Shown here in pieces: positions 25,339-34,490 of a stretch of DNA of 64,000 nucleotides. The translations under genes were made by a program, and so were the position numbers. The notes under the pieces were generated by a model. That model was not told the origin of the DNA. It ran no database searches and saw only the letters and a program-made list of their open reading frames with translations. Every line of letters starts with the position of its first letter. Positions within the stretch are counted from its first letter, which is position 1. The stretch lies in contig JACPIU010000001.1 in NCBI GenBank assembly GCA_016187935.1, positions 26,574-90,573 on the forward strand, written 5' to 3'. This stretch comes from Bdellovibrio sp. (GTDB lineage: Bacteria > Bdellovibrionota > Bacteriovoracia > Bacteriovoracales > Bacteriovoracaceae).

Positions 25339-27339
25339 ATGACTGGGCACAATAAGAGCGCATTGATCAATCGCACTGCCGTAGTTATGGCGTTGCTGCT
25401 TTTGGCAGTTGGGTTGTTGAGTTGTGTGGAGAATCAGGGGCAGCGATCCGGTGCAAGGCGGTTGGCTTCTGTTGGACAAAATGGAGCATCTGCTGGAAAT
25501 GGCAATAACAATGGTTCTCTGGCCGGGGCGGGCAGTGGAGGATTTGGGGAACTGGTCAGCAATGTCACTTCCAATGGCAAATCTGAATTGAGACATGTGG
25601 TTGATCCCTTCGATGGGACGGCCCGTAAACAAGTCACTATTCCAAAAAATTTCAAGGGATTTTTTTATCTCTCTGGTCTTAATATAACCGCTCTCTCGAA
25701 TCGACTTGTATCAGTGCGTTTCAGTTTTGGTCGTGAAATGGAAACGATCACAATTCCCGCAACTGTAGGGCGTGCAGCAGGTCTGACACCACAGACAGAC
25801 ATTGAGGTTTTAATTTTGGATATGTATAACCGACCTTTTGAAAATATTCGTCTTTTGTACGATTTATACGATTATAACGATTACCGTGATGCCAGCGATG
25901 GTACTACTGAGACCAAGGAGCCAACCAAGGACCCACGCAGCACTGGACTCTATTGTCGCGGACTGAAACTTGAGCACGATCCAACTTTTGTTCGAACTTC
26001 CACGAATAGCAAGTGCGATACCAAAGGTGAAGTATGCCGTTACGCTTACGCCAAAATTAGAGATAACTCTATTTATCAGCTCTCCTCTCCAGGGGACGCG
26101 AGCAGTGCCTATGTCACGACTGATCCAACTTTACCGCAATTGGATTTTCAAGGCAGCGGATTTACCAGCGATACTGTCGCTAATAAACTTAAAAAATGTT
26201 TGCCCGACAATATGACCCTTGGTGAATTTAATGCCAATTTTGGTACTTCAGGCATAGGCTCATTAGGTTCTGGTACAGGCAATGGAACCCCTTTCCAGCT
26301 TGAGGCCGGAGGGGCTTCGTACCGATATAAAGGTCCTTTCCGGGCGATTGGTGAGAGTCAATGGGAAATAAGCGGAGGGGCGATCTTTTTTGAGACTACA
26401 TCAGGTTCAGGAACAGGTATCGGTCTGAATTATCCAGCAGGAATTTTCCAACACTCTTTGAGTAATTCTCTCAATGCAAATTTTGGCTATGGTTCGTTTC
26501 TTTTTCCTCGTGCCGGTAAAATGTCGATCAATGCCGAGATTGATCACTTTAGTTCGATCACGCCTTTTGGGGAAAGTGCTGGCTCAGGATCTGGAGCCGC
26601 TTCGCGCTCCCTCACCAGCCTTGTTGCTGCAGGCGATACCGCTTGGATGTATGGATGCAATATACGTGTCACAAATTACGATTCATTTACCAATGAAGGC
26701 ATTGGTTCTTGTAATGTGTCAGCCACCATTGAAGTGATCACTGAAGAAAATGGCAAAGAGATTGTTCTTGCTACCAGCACTGATGTGAAGCTGCAATTAA
26801 TTCGTCCAAGCCTCACAAACTATCAGGGCCAGGAAGTGCTCTATCAGAGTATGAAAACATGTACATCAAGTCGCAGTTGTGGCGGCAATGAATGTTGTTT
26901 TAATAATCGTTGCTGGGATCGCTCGCTTGTTTCTCAATGTCTTGACGATGTTGCCATCGTAGGAAATCGCGGCGTTGGTGAAGCTTGTGTCTCTGATTAT
27001 GAATGTTCCAGTTTATGCTGTAATAAGGCCACGGGGGCCTGTACCGTTCACACCAATATAGGTTCTGATCCAGTATTATGCTCAAAGGGTGCTAGTGAGC
27101 AATGTGTGGCCAAGGAGTGGTGTAGAAAGGATAATATTTCGGATTGTTATATCGTCAAAACCGGGGTGTCCCCAACTGGAGTACAAGAGTGTGCGCTACG
27201 CTGTTACAACGTACCTACACATGCCAACTGTACCGATGGTATATGCGTACCTGTTGTTCAACCGACACCACCACCTTTCAATCCCACCAATCCTGACTGT
27301 TCTACTGCTCGTGATCCTCTTCTAAGCCTGCCGAATTAA
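25339..27339 (+). CDS. Large lipoprotein with cysteine-rich C-terminal region
   Basis: ATG 25339 has GAGGTGG upstream and gives 666 residues with a lipoprotein signal ending VGLLSC. A Gly/Ser/Asn-rich spacer (about 35-75) leads into a beta-rich body. Residues from about 510 to the end hold roughly 20 cysteines, with a compact knot-like unit SCGGNECCFNNRCW and a second CSSLCCNKATGAC, similar to small disulfide-rich modules in eukaryotic-like secreted proteins. The very C-terminus is Pro/Asn-rich. It is lipid-anchored and probably surface-exposed. Function is unknown; binding to host, prey or matrix would be speculation. The 227 bases upstream, after the tRNA, contain no gene. Confidence 0.75.
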   Translation: MTGHNKSALINRTAVVMALLLLAVGLLSCVENQGQRSGARRLASVGQNGASAGNGNNNGSLAGAGSGGFGELVSNVTSNGKSELRHVVDPFDGTARKQVTIPKNFKGFFYLSGLNITALSNRLVSVRFSFGREMETITIPATVGRAAGLTPQTDIEVLILDMYNRPFENIRLLYDLYDYNDYRDASDGTTETKEPTKDPRSTGLYCRGLKLEHDPTFVRTSTNSKCDTKGEVCRYAYAKIRDNSIYQLSSPGDASSAYVTTDPTLPQLDFQGSGFTSDTVANKLKKCLPDNMTLGEFNANFGTSGIGSLGSGTGNGTPFQLEAGGASYRYKGPFRAIGESQWEISGGAIFFETTSGSGTGIGLNYPAGIFQHSLSNSLNANFGYGSFLFPRAGKMSINAEIDHFSSITPFGESAGSGSGAASRSLTSLVAAGDTAWMYGCNIRVTNYDSFTNEGIGSCNVSATIEVITEENGKEIVLATSTDVKLQLIRPSLTNYQGQEVLYQSMKTCTSSRSCGGNECCFNNRCWDRSLVSQCLDDVAIVGNRGVGEACVSDYECSSLCCNKATGACTVHTNIGSDPVLCSKGASEQCVAKEWCRKDNISDCYIVKTGVSPTGVQECALRCYNVPTHANCTDGICVPVVQPTPPPFNPTNPDCSTARDPLLSLPN

Positions 27340-27465
27340 TTTGTTCAGGAACATGGTAGCTGCAGTGTTTCAATTTTCCTAAAACTCTTGCTTCTTTAAA
27401 TCATCTTTTTTTGGCACAATGGCTTAAATATAAATAGAGAGACTGTATAAAGCGATTTGTGAGTT

Positions 27466-27783
27466 ATGAAAAAGAATGCCATTTTGTTTTTACTTATGCT
27501 TCCCTGGTCAATCGAGATGGGGTTTACTGAAGAACTTCCATTGGATTTTAAGCAATCGGTAAAAGAATTTTCTTCTGATGAACATTTAAAAAAAATATTT
27601 GCAAAGAGCGTAGAGCAACGTGCTGAGCGACTTTTTAAACTGATAAACAATTCGATTGCCAAAGCTGAAAAAATGGCGATTAAAGAGGTCATCGCCAAAC
27701 GAGGAGTGAATGGTATCATGGACAAAATCGAATGGGATTCTTTGGTAGGGCGTTGGCAAAAAAGATTGCAGAATCAAAGGTGA
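27466..27783 (+). CDS. Small secreted protein of unknown function
   Basis: A 105-residue protein with an N-terminal signal (KKNAILFLLMLPWSIEMGFT) and a charged helical mature part. No family recognised. Its stop lies three bases before the start of the epimerase gene, so it is co-transcribed with it and the rhomboid-like gene. The 126 bases before it form the likely promoter region of this small operon. Confidence 0.65.
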   Translation: MKKNAILFLLMLPWSIEMGFTEELPLDFKQSVKEFSSDEHLKKIFAKSVEQRAERLFKLINNSIAKAEKMAIKEVIAKRGVNGIMDKIEWDSLVGRWQKRLQNQR

Positions 27784-27786
27784 AGT

Positions 27787-28227
27787 ATGAAAAAAGGCCA
27801 CGATGAAGCAAGATTCGGAGATGAGGATACATGCCTTGACCATATTGCTATCGCCGTAAAGTCTTTGAATTTGGGTAGACGAGTGTATGAAGATTTGGGA
27901 CTAACTTTTGACCCCAAGTCTGAGGTGGTGGCCAGTGAGGGCGTCGAGACTCTCTTTGCGGCGATAGATAAGCGTGCTCATTTAGAATTATTGAGTCCTT
28001 ATGGTGAGCATGGACCTATTCATAAATTTTTAGATAAAAATGGCCCTGGAATCCATCATCTATGTTTTTGTGTTCCTGACATCAAAAAAAAATGTGAAGA
28101 GTTACGATCAAAAGGATATCAATTGCTTTACGATATTCCACGAACCGGTGCCCGTGGAATGAAAGTTAATTTTGTTCACCCTAAATCAGCAGATGGGGTG
28201 TTAATTGAATTAGTGCAGAAGGATTAG
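27787..28227 (+). CDS. mce: Methylmalonyl-CoA epimerase
   Basis: A 146-residue VOC-fold protein. The three metal ligands are visible in order: His in CLDHIAIAV (residue about 19), His in GIHHLCF near 91 and Glu in LIELVQ near 142, with the glyoxalase-type double beta-alpha-beta-beta-beta fold. Residues such as LELLSPYGEHGPIHKFLDKNGPGIHH match methylmalonyl-CoA epimerases, which link propionyl-CoA and odd-chain fatty acid or branched amino acid breakdown to succinyl-CoA. No mutase is in the window. A lactoylglutathione lyase role is less likely. Confidence 0.85.
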   Translation: MKKGHDEARFGDEDTCLDHIAIAVKSLNLGRRVYEDLGLTFDPKSEVVASEGVETLFAAIDKRAHLELLSPYGEHGPIHKFLDKNGPGIHHLCFCVPDIKKKCEELRSKGYQLLYDIPRTGARGMKVNFVHPKSADGVLIELVQKD

Positions 28228-28232
28228 AAAAA

Positions 28233-28919
28233 ATGAGCTATCGTTTTGTATGGCCTCCCGCTGATCGTTTTATCAAAATTTGGTTAGGCATTTATGTCGG
28301 TTTTTTTATTTTTAATACCTTGGCCCATGCCATTGGTCTTTTCTCGTCCTTTTCTGTTTGGTCACTCTCTTGGTCTCAAATCACTGAATTGAAGATATGG
28401 ACAATATTGTCGTACTGGTCTGTGTCCTTGGACCTGCTGGAGGTTCTCTTTAATGGTCTGCTCTTTTGGTTTATTGGCGGTGAGTTGTATGCCCTTTGGG
28501 GACAAAAACGTTTTTGTTACTTTCTTGCCGTGTGTATTTTAGGTGCCGGTTGCGGTTACTTGGTCATGGATATTCTCTTTGGGCCATTACCGCCTTTGTA
28601 CGGCCCACATAGTGTATCCACAGCACTTATTTTAATTTATGCCTTTATGTATCCAGATCGAGAACTTTTTTTACTTTTTTTTCCAGTAAAGGGTCGATAT
28701 TTTTGCATGATTCTATTGGGAATGGAGGCCTTTCGATTTCTCCAGGCACCTTCCAAATTAAATTATTTAGGACATTTGTTAGGTGCCAGTTTGGGCATTC
28801 TCTGGTGGTGGATGAGCTTTCGCCGTGGCCCTCGTGGGCCGTGGTCAAAAAATAGTCGCGCGAAGAATAAGAAGTTGAGCTTGATTAAAACCGATAACAC
28901 AACGCAGTACTGGCAATGA
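28233..28919 (+). CDS. Rhomboid-like integral membrane protein
   Basis: A 228-residue protein with about six hydrophobic spans. It has the outline of a rhomboid: a loop segment WSVSLDLLEVLFNGLLFWFIGGELYALWGQKRF (like the conserved N-rich loop with ExxWG) and a late NYLGHLLGASLGILWW that supplies the His helix. The catalytic GxSG is replaced by GPHSVST, so it may be an inactive rhomboid or an outlying active one. The C-terminal tail is basic. It follows the epimerase by five bases. Confidence 0.65.
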   Translation: MSYRFVWPPADRFIKIWLGIYVGFFIFNTLAHAIGLFSSFSVWSLSWSQITELKIWTILSYWSVSLDLLEVLFNGLLFWFIGGELYALWGQKRFCYFLAVCILGAGCGYLVMDILFGPLPPLYGPHSVSTALILIYAFMYPDRELFLLFFPVKGRYFCMILLGMEAFRFLQAPSKLNYLGHLLGASLGILWWWMSFRRGPRGPWSKNSRAKNKKLSLIKTDNTTQYWQ

Positions 28920-29003
28920 TTGGCATGCCATCTGTACATAGCAAGGTGGCGTATGCTAAATACCTGTTTCAATATATTATCATTACCTGTTTGAGGATAG
29001 ATT

Positions 29004-29183
29004 ATGCGTTTAAGCAAGGCCTTGCATGATAAACTGATGGATGTGCGTCTTCGTGATAAATTGGTGGCCGAAGGCAAGATCACTAAAAAGGAACTTGAGG
29101 AATATTTAAAATCCATTCCAGATGAAAGCAAGAGCGCTGCTTATACCCCTGTTGCCGATGTTCCAGCTTCTCAGCGTCACTAA
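29004..29183 (+). CDS. Small acidic-basic helical protein (59 aa)
   Basis: ATG 29004 (GAGG 10 bases upstream) to TAA 29183. The product is a single helix-rich peptide: an amphipathic start (RLSKALHDKLMDVRLRDKLVAEGKITKKELEEYLKSIPDE) and a short disordered tail. KITKKELEEYL resembles helical hairpin units in which a short Lys/Glu helix binds a partner. The AT-to-GC pattern and ribosome-binding site support a real gene. The function is unknown. It is convergent with fliL. Confidence 0.55.
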   Translation: MRLSKALHDKLMDVRLRDKLVAEGKITKKELEEYLKSIPDESKSAAYTPVADVPASQRH

Positions 29184-29204
29184 ATATTTTTTAAGAATAA
29201 GAAT

Positions 29205-29717
29205 TTACTGAACCACAAATGATGTGAAGTAGATCTCACGAACTATTTGGTCGTTAAAATCTTCATTGATCTTTCTTTTAAGACGATCTTCAAACAAAAT
29301 TTTACCAGAGATGGAATTTAGGTCTTCTGGTGTCATTTTTGCAGCCACTTGTCCGATGCGATCATAAATCATTGGGGAGGCCTTCTCTAATATTTCTTTA
29401 TGTTTAGCGCTGAACGGAATGATGTGCATCGCCAGTTCCAAAAAGCGTAGACGGGCCGTTTCAGATTTGATGTTAACAGCAATTTTCTCAATCTTGAGAC
29501 CTTCTTTTGGCATATTATTTTTCAGATTTTGGTCCAATGAAAGCTTTTCTGCTGATTCATCCACGAGTGGCCGTTGATACATGAATTCAGTAAAGCCAAA
29601 GATACCGGCCGTAACAACAGTGATGAGCACTAATACGCCCATGATAATAAGATCTACAAATTTCTTGCCAGTCACTGCGATTGATTCCTGTGCATAGTTA
29701 TTTATATTATAACTCAT
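29205..29717 (-). CDS. fliL: Flagellar basal-body protein FliL
   Basis: A 170-residue protein with one N-terminal transmembrane span (about 25-47) and a periplasmic domain. The conserved FliL C-terminus is clear: RLKRKINEDFNDQIVREIYFTSFVVQ ends the protein, with VREIYFTxFVVQ as the family hallmark. FliL associates with the stator and supports torque or swarming. No other flagellar gene is within the window, so this copy is orphaned. The start gives a cytoplasmic tail of about 22 residues. Confidence 0.85.
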   Translation of the reverse strand: MSYNINNYAQESIAVTGKKFVDLIIMGVLVLITVVTAGIFGFTEFMYQRPLVDESAEKLSLDQNLKNNMPKEGLKIEKIAVNIKSETARLRFLELAMHIIPFSAKHKEILEKASPMIYDRIGQVAAKMTPEDLNSISGKILFEDRLKRKINEDFNDQIVREIYFTSFVVQ

Positions 29718-29874
29718 GAAATTATGGTGGGCGTACTAGGTAAAGATAGCAGAAATTATAAGAACCCTAGAATACCCGACAATAAAGATAGGTTTTGTTA
29801 GATTCAGAGCGTTGCCAACCCCCATGTAAAAAAGTAAGTAGCACTATGGAAAAGTTACTCACAGAGGGGCTTTT

Positions 29875-30810
29875 ATGATGCGGTGCGTTTTTCTTTTTGT
29901 CATGGTTTTCACTTCAACCCAACTGTTTGCCAAAGTTTTGCCTAAGGTTATCTACGGCATAGACAATAGAGCGGAGTTGAATAATACCCCCCGAACTATG
30001 TTTGAGACATTAGGCCGTTCAACCGCTGCGATGGTCCGTGATGAAGCGCTCGTCCTCGATTCGAGTGGTGGCTCATACTCTCTCGCTCCAAGTGTGAAGA
30101 CACTTAAAGAGTCTCTCCGTCTTTGCAGTAAAGAGCGTTTTGGCGATCAGCCATTTTTGGCCTCTTGTTCAGGCTTTCTTGTTGCTGAGAATATTCTGGT
30201 GACCGCAGGACACTGTTATCAGGGAATGATGAACTCTGCATGTGATGATCACGTTTGGGTATTTGATTATAAGCTAGAAGATGAAACTCGTCCTTTCAGC
30301 TTTTCTTTTCCAAAGGAAAATGTTTATCGATGCAAGCGTGTTTTGAAGGCGGTCCTCAATTCTTCAGACCGTAGTGATTATTCAATTATTGAGTTGGATC
30401 GCAAGGTGACGGATAGACTCCCTCTACGTTTGCGTAAGAGCGGTGCTGTGAAGGTGGGAGAGCAGGTAACTGTTATTGGTCATCCGTGGGGTTTACCTTC
30501 GAAAATCGCTGAAGGCGGTAAAATTCTTCATGCCGATCAGTCCCAATATTTTACCACCACTCTAGATACTTTTCAGGGTAATTCAGGATCGGCCGTATTC
30601 AATTCTCAAACGGGGATTGTCGAAGGTATTCTGGTGCGTGGACGTTCAGATGCACTGATGTCTTTTGGGTCCGATGAAGGAGTATGTCGAACTCTGAATG
30701 TTTGTAATGAGGATGGTTCTTCTTGCTCCGTCAAAGATGAGAATTCTAAAGGTGAAGACGTAAGTCGAATAACGGTCGTTGCCGCAGAGTTAACAAAACT
30801 TGGGTTGTAG
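29875..30810 (+). CDS. Secreted trypsin-like serine protease
   Basis: A 311-residue exported S1-fold protease. A signal peptide ends at LFAKV (residue about 21), with GAGGGGC-type Shine-Dalgarno GAGGGG five bases before the ATG. The catalytic triad is complete: His in VTAGHCYQ near 115, Asp in DRSDYSIIELDR near 170 and Ser in TFQGNSGSAVF near 235. Four or more cysteines suggest periplasmic or extracellular folding. It resembles V8/glutamyl endopeptidase-like secreted enzymes. A strong terminator follows. It stands alone on its own transcript. Confidence 0.88.
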   Translation: MMRCVFLFVMVFTSTQLFAKVLPKVIYGIDNRAELNNTPRTMFETLGRSTAAMVRDEALVLDSSGGSYSLAPSVKTLKESLRLCSKERFGDQPFLASCSGFLVAENILVTAGHCYQGMMNSACDDHVWVFDYKLEDETRPFSFSFPKENVYRCKRVLKAVLNSSDRSDYSIIELDRKVTDRLPLRLRKSGAVKVGEQVTVIGHPWGLPSKIAEGGKILHADQSQYFTTTLDTFQGNSGSAVFNSQTGIVEGILVRGRSDALMSFGSDEGVCRTLNVCNEDGSSCSVKDENSKGEDVSRITVVAAELTKLGL

Positions 30811-30826
30811 CCACTGTGAAATAAAT

Positions 30827-30860
30827 AAAAAAGGCCGGTGAAATAACCGGCCTTTTTTTT
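30827..30860. terminator. Bidirectional rho-independent terminator
   Basis: A perfect stem (AAAAGGCCGGT pairing with ACCGGCCTTTT around loop GAAATA) is flanked by A and T runs on both sides, so it can end both the protease transcript (plus) and the ald transcript (minus). It is the clearest terminator in the window. Confidence 0.9.
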
Positions 30861-30884
30861 GTCACTAAATCAGCTAAATCACAA

Positions 30885-31991
30885 TTAGAGCTTCAACTCG
30901 GTGTAGGGCAAATCGAGGTCTCGAGCAATTTGCTCATAAACGAGATCGCCTTTGTAAGTATTGAGGCCACGCAGAAGGGCATGATCCTGTCTTGCGGACT
31001 TATCAACACCCAGAGCGGCCAGCAGACGGGCATATTTCAATGTTACGTTGGTTAGGGCATAGGTTGAGGTATAAGCAACAGCTCCCGGCATGTTGGCAAC
31101 GCAATAGTGAATAACACCATCAATAACAAAAGTAGGATTTTCATGAGTGGTTGGACGGCAAGTCTCGATACATCCACCCTGGTCGACAGCAATGTCAACG
31201 ACGACAGAACCGCGTTCCATGCGAGAAATCATATCTCGAGTCACAAGTTTAGGTGCTTTGGCCCCTGCGATAAGTACCGCGCCAATGACTAAGTCGGAGT
31301 TAAGCACGGCCCGTTCAATATTTTCGATATTTGAAAAGAGAGTAGTAATGCGGCTGTCGAAAAGGTCGTCAAGCTCGGCCAATCTCTTGGTAGAAAGGTC
31401 GATAGCTGTAACATCGGCGCCCATTCCGACCGCCATTTTCATTGCATTGGTTCCGGCAATACCGCAACCAATAACGGTTACTTTTCCACGTCGAACACCA
31501 GGAACGCCTCCGAGGAGAAGACCTTTTCCGCCATGATCAACTTGAAGATTATTAGCGCCAACTTGTGTGGCCATTCTTCCAGCGACTTCTGACATAGGCA
31601 CGAGAAGTGGAAGTGAGCCGTCAGGATTCTGGATAGTTTCATAGGCGACCCCGGTGCAACCTGTTTTCATAAGTCCGCGAGTAAGCTCAAGGTCGGCCGC
31701 GAGATGAAGATACGTGTAAAGAATGTGTCGTGGTCGAAGCATGGACAGTTCAACGGGTTGAGGCTCTTTCACCTTCACAATCATCTCTGCCTTGTCAAAG
31801 ACATCCTCGGCCTTTGGAAGAATCTTGGCGCCGGCATTAATGTAGTCTTGGTCACTAATACCAATGCCAATTCCTGCATTAGTTTGTACATAAAGTTCGT
31901 GGCCGTCTTTTACCAATTGGCGCACTCCTGCAGGCACAAGACCAACGCGATTTTCTTTGATTTTGATCTCTTTAGGGACACCGATCTTCAT
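30885..31991 (-). CDS. ald: Alanine dehydrogenase
   Basis: A 368-residue NAD-dependent enzyme that interconverts alanine and pyruvate plus ammonia. The N-terminal motif [17 protein letters not shown], the conserved [14 protein letters not shown] near 155, the dinucleotide loop [15 protein letters not shown] near 174 and AIDLSTKRL near 198 are typical of Ald. Length matches the family. It is a monocistronic gene bounded by the bidirectional terminator downstream and 123 bases of intergenic sequence before the next gene. Confidence 0.93.
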   Translation of the reverse strand: MKIGVPKEIKIKENRVGLVPAGVRQLVKDGHELYVQTNAGIGIGISDQDYINAGAKILPKAEDVFDKAEMIVKVKEPQPVELSMLRPRHILYTYLHLAADLELTRGLMKTGCTGVAYETIQNPDGSLPLLVPMSEVAGRMATQVGANNLQVDHGGKGLLLGGVPGVRRGKVTVIGCGIAGTNAMKMAVGMGADVTAIDLSTKRLAELDDLFDSRITTLFSNIENIERAVLNSDLVIGAVLIAGAKAPKLVTRDMISRMERGSVVVDIAVDQGGCIETCRPTTHENPTFVIDGVIHYCVANMPGAVAYTSTYALTNVTLKYARLLAALGVDKSARQDHALLRGLNTYKGDLVYEQIARDLDLPYTELKL

Positions 31992-32114
31992 AACTTTTGC
32001 TCCTCAACTTAACCTGTGGTTAGTTAAAAAAATACTCTGCGATACATACTTAGAATTGACTCAACAATATATGCGGTGGGCCCTTAAATTTAAAGCAAAA
32101 TCTACTAACAGGGG

Positions 32115-32930
32115 CTAATACAAGACTTGCTGCATGTCGCAAGCCGGCGTCACAGATGCCCCAAACTGATCTTTTGCCATTTTGGTGAAGTCTACATGCG
32201 AAAGATCATGATTCATATGGGTGAGATAGGCCCGTTTAGGGGCAATTTCACGGATGTATTCAAAGGCCTTTGTGACATTAAGATGTGTCTGGTGGGGGGC
32301 GCGTTGCAGGCAATCGATGATGAGGACATTGGTATTGCCTTTCAAGATAGTCATCGCTGCGGGCGGAATTTCTTGGCAGTCCACCACATAGGCCATTCCT
32401 TCATGATAGATCCCCATGGTGATACCGTGCCCATGGGGGAGTTCAAACAGGGTAAATTGTTCGCCATAAAGAGTCTGTGTTCCTGGAGAGATAATATGCA
32501 GATTGAGGAGGGGAAGTCCGCCTCCGAGGTATGGGTTTTTTTCGTTGAAAATTTTTTGCCGTTGGAAGATATAGGAAAAGCGAGTCTCCAAGATTTGCCG
32601 GTGTGCTTCGAAAATGACAATGTCAATATCCTTAGAAGGAGGGCCAAAGCAAAATGGTCTGACATCGTCAATGCCATGAAGGTGGTCAGCGTGATCATGA
32701 GTGATAAAGCAAAAATCCAGTTTGGTGAGATTGGAACGTAAAAACTGGGAGCGCATATCGGGAGATGTATCGACTAAAATGTGTCTATGCTGTTTAGTGG
32801 TCAAGTAAATGGATTGTCGCATACGTTTGTCACGCTCGTCACTGGAATGACAAACCTGACAAGGGCACCCGATCATTGGGATTCCGGTACTTGTGCCGGT
32901 GCCTAAAAATGTTATTTGATTGCTGGTCAT
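32115..32930 (-). CDS. Metallo-beta-lactamase-fold hydrolase (PhnP-like)
   Basis: A 271-residue MBL-fold protein. The metal motif HDHADHLHGIDD (near residue 77) is intact, with HGHG near 165, VVDC near 178 and a late His in THMNHDLSH near 237. The N-terminal TFLGTGTSTGIPMIGCPCQVC with two or three Cys matches the PhnP/cyclic phosphodiesterase group, which carries a structural zinc site there. The substrate is unknown; PhnP acts on ribosyl cyclic phosphate but no phosphonate genes are near. It is divergent from the M16 gene pair. Confidence 0.85.
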   Translation of the reverse strand: MTSNQITFLGTGTSTGIPMIGCPCQVCHSSDERDKRMRQSIYLTTKQHRHILVDTSPDMRSQFLRSNLTKLDFCFITHDHADHLHGIDDVRPFCFGPPSKDIDIVIFEAHRQILETRFSYIFQRQKIFNEKNPYLGGGLPLLNLHIISPGTQTLYGEQFTLFELPHGHGITMGIYHEGMAYVVDCQEIPPAAMTILKGNTNVLIIDCLQRAPHQTHLNVTKAFEYIREIAPKRAYLTHMNHDLSHVDFTKMAKDQFGASVTPACDMQQVLY

Positions 32931-33037
32931 TTCTTCGTTTTTGTCGTGTTAAAAGTTGTAAAGATTCCCATGCACGTTTAATCTTGTTCTATAATCTACA
33001 CTTATTTTTATTCTACCTCAATTCGGGAGAATTTTTC

Positions 33038-34468
33038 ATGAAGGTTCATTCTGTCATCATTCTAAAAGTCATCGTGTGTTTATGGGCGATTGCTTTGTGG
33101 GGATGCTCTCATCAGGCAAAATCTCCAGCTTCACCCGTAACCCAGACTTCACAGAGTTCACAAAACAGCTATGAACTCCCGAAGCTCACTGTGCACAAGA
33201 AGATTTTAAACAACGGTCTTGTGGTCTTAGTCCATGAAAATCATCTCCTGCCCATTATGAGTTACTATACTTTTTTCGATGTGGGGGGGCGCTATGAGTC
33301 GCGCGATGATGGAACCACCGGTGCCACTCATTTTTTAGAGCATATGATGTTTAAAGGTGCAAAAAAATATGGCCCAGGTCTTTTTGACTCAAAATTAGAA
33401 GCATTGGGAGGTTCAACCAATGCCTACACCACCTTTGACGATACGGTTTATCATCAAGAACTACCTTCTTCGGGACTTGAGTTGATTATGGATATGGAAG
33501 CCGATCGGATGGGCCATTTACTCTTAGAGGAAGAAGCTTTTGAAAAAGAACGCGCTGTTATTTTTGAAGAACGAAAAATGCGTTACGAGAATTCTCCCCA
33601 CGGAAAATTATTATTGGCCATGATGCAGGAGGTTTTCAAAGAGACTCCTTATGGTGGATCTGTCATAGGTGATGAGACAGATCTGAAGAATCTCACGCGT
33701 CCGCAAGTTCAGGCATTTTTTAAAAGATTCTATGCACCCAATAATGCCATCATTGTAATCGTGGGGGATGTTGATCACGAAAAAGTGTTTGCATTGGCAG
33801 AACAGAAATTTGGTAGTTTACAAGCAAATAACGTGCTAGCGGTCTGGAAGAAAAACAAAGATACTGCCGCGTCTTATCTCGGTGATAGTAAAGTCTTTGG
33901 CCGCACGATACGTAAAAAAGGCAACAATCCCACACCGTTGTTTTACTTTGCCTACAAGGGTGAACCATTGGGAACCAGGCGTGCTTTCGTCATGGACATC
34001 CTCGCGGCCATGTTAGGCACGGGCTCTTCATCTTATTTGAACCAAAAATATGTGAAGGGGCAAAAGCCGACTTTGAATTCGATTTATGTTGGGAATTATA
34101 ATTTGAAATATAGTGGAGTCTTTTATATTAACGGTGAGCTTCTGCATAAGCGTCACCTGCAACGTTTTGAGCGTGAGTTTCAAAATGATTTAAGGCATAT
34201 ATGTAGCAAGGCCATAACTGAACGGGCGCTTCAGAAGGCCAAGAACCAATTCATGGTTAGCTATTTCAATCAACTGGCCGGCAACGATGAGTTGGCAAGT
34301 TTTCTGGGAATGAGAGAGAGTGCGTTTGGGGATTATAATTATTATGTAAAGGAGCTTGAGATATATCATTCGATCACCCGTGAGGAAGTTCTCAATGTAT
34401 GTAGCGAAGTTATGGAAAAAAGCAAATATGTGTACCTTAGCATGGTCGATGGCGATGGAAAAAATTAA
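33038..34468 (+). CDS. M16 zinc peptidase lipoprotein (active subunit)
   Basis: ATG 33038 follows GGGAGA and opens a lipoprotein signal with lipobox ALWGC, so I use it rather than the longer frame from 32876. The 476-residue protein is an M16 peptidase with the inverted zinc motif HFLEHMMFKG near 93 and a downstream Glu region EEAFEKERAVIFEERKM near 163 that supplies the third ligand. These enzymes act in pairs with a catalytically dead partner, here the next gene, probably in the periplasm or outer membrane. Processing of peptides or unfolded proteins is the family role. Confidence 0.88.
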   Translation: MKVHSVIILKVIVCLWAIALWGCSHQAKSPASPVTQTSQSSQNSYELPKLTVHKKILNNGLVVLVHENHLLPIMSYYTFFDVGGRYESRDDGTTGATHFLEHMMFKGAKKYGPGLFDSKLEALGGSTNAYTTFDDTVYHQELPSSGLELIMDMEADRMGHLLLEEEAFEKERAVIFEERKMRYENSPHGKLLLAMMQEVFKETPYGGSVIGDETDLKNLTRPQVQAFFKRFYAPNNAIIVIVGDVDHEKVFALAEQKFGSLQANNVLAVWKKNKDTAASYLGDSKVFGRTIRKKGNNPTPLFYFAYKGEPLGTRRAFVMDILAAMLGTGSSSYLNQKYVKGQKPTLNSIYVGNYNLKYSGVFYINGELLHKRHLQRFEREFQNDLRHICSKAITERALQKAKNQFMVSYFNQLAGNDELASFLGMRESAFGDYNYYVKELEIYHSITREEVLNVCSEVMEKSKYVYLSMVDGDGKN

Positions 34469-34490
34469 TCTAAAGGTGAGGTCTGGTTCT

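Noticed and set aside
27408-27425. TGGCAC-type sequence resembling a sigma54 -24 element
   Set aside because: The paired -12 element (TTGC) is absent at the required spacing, so no sigma54 promoter is claimed.
32127-32741. 204-residue plus-strand frame inside the metallo-beta-lactamase gene
   Set aside because: It is the shadow of a well-supported minus-strand enzyme with intact metal motifs.
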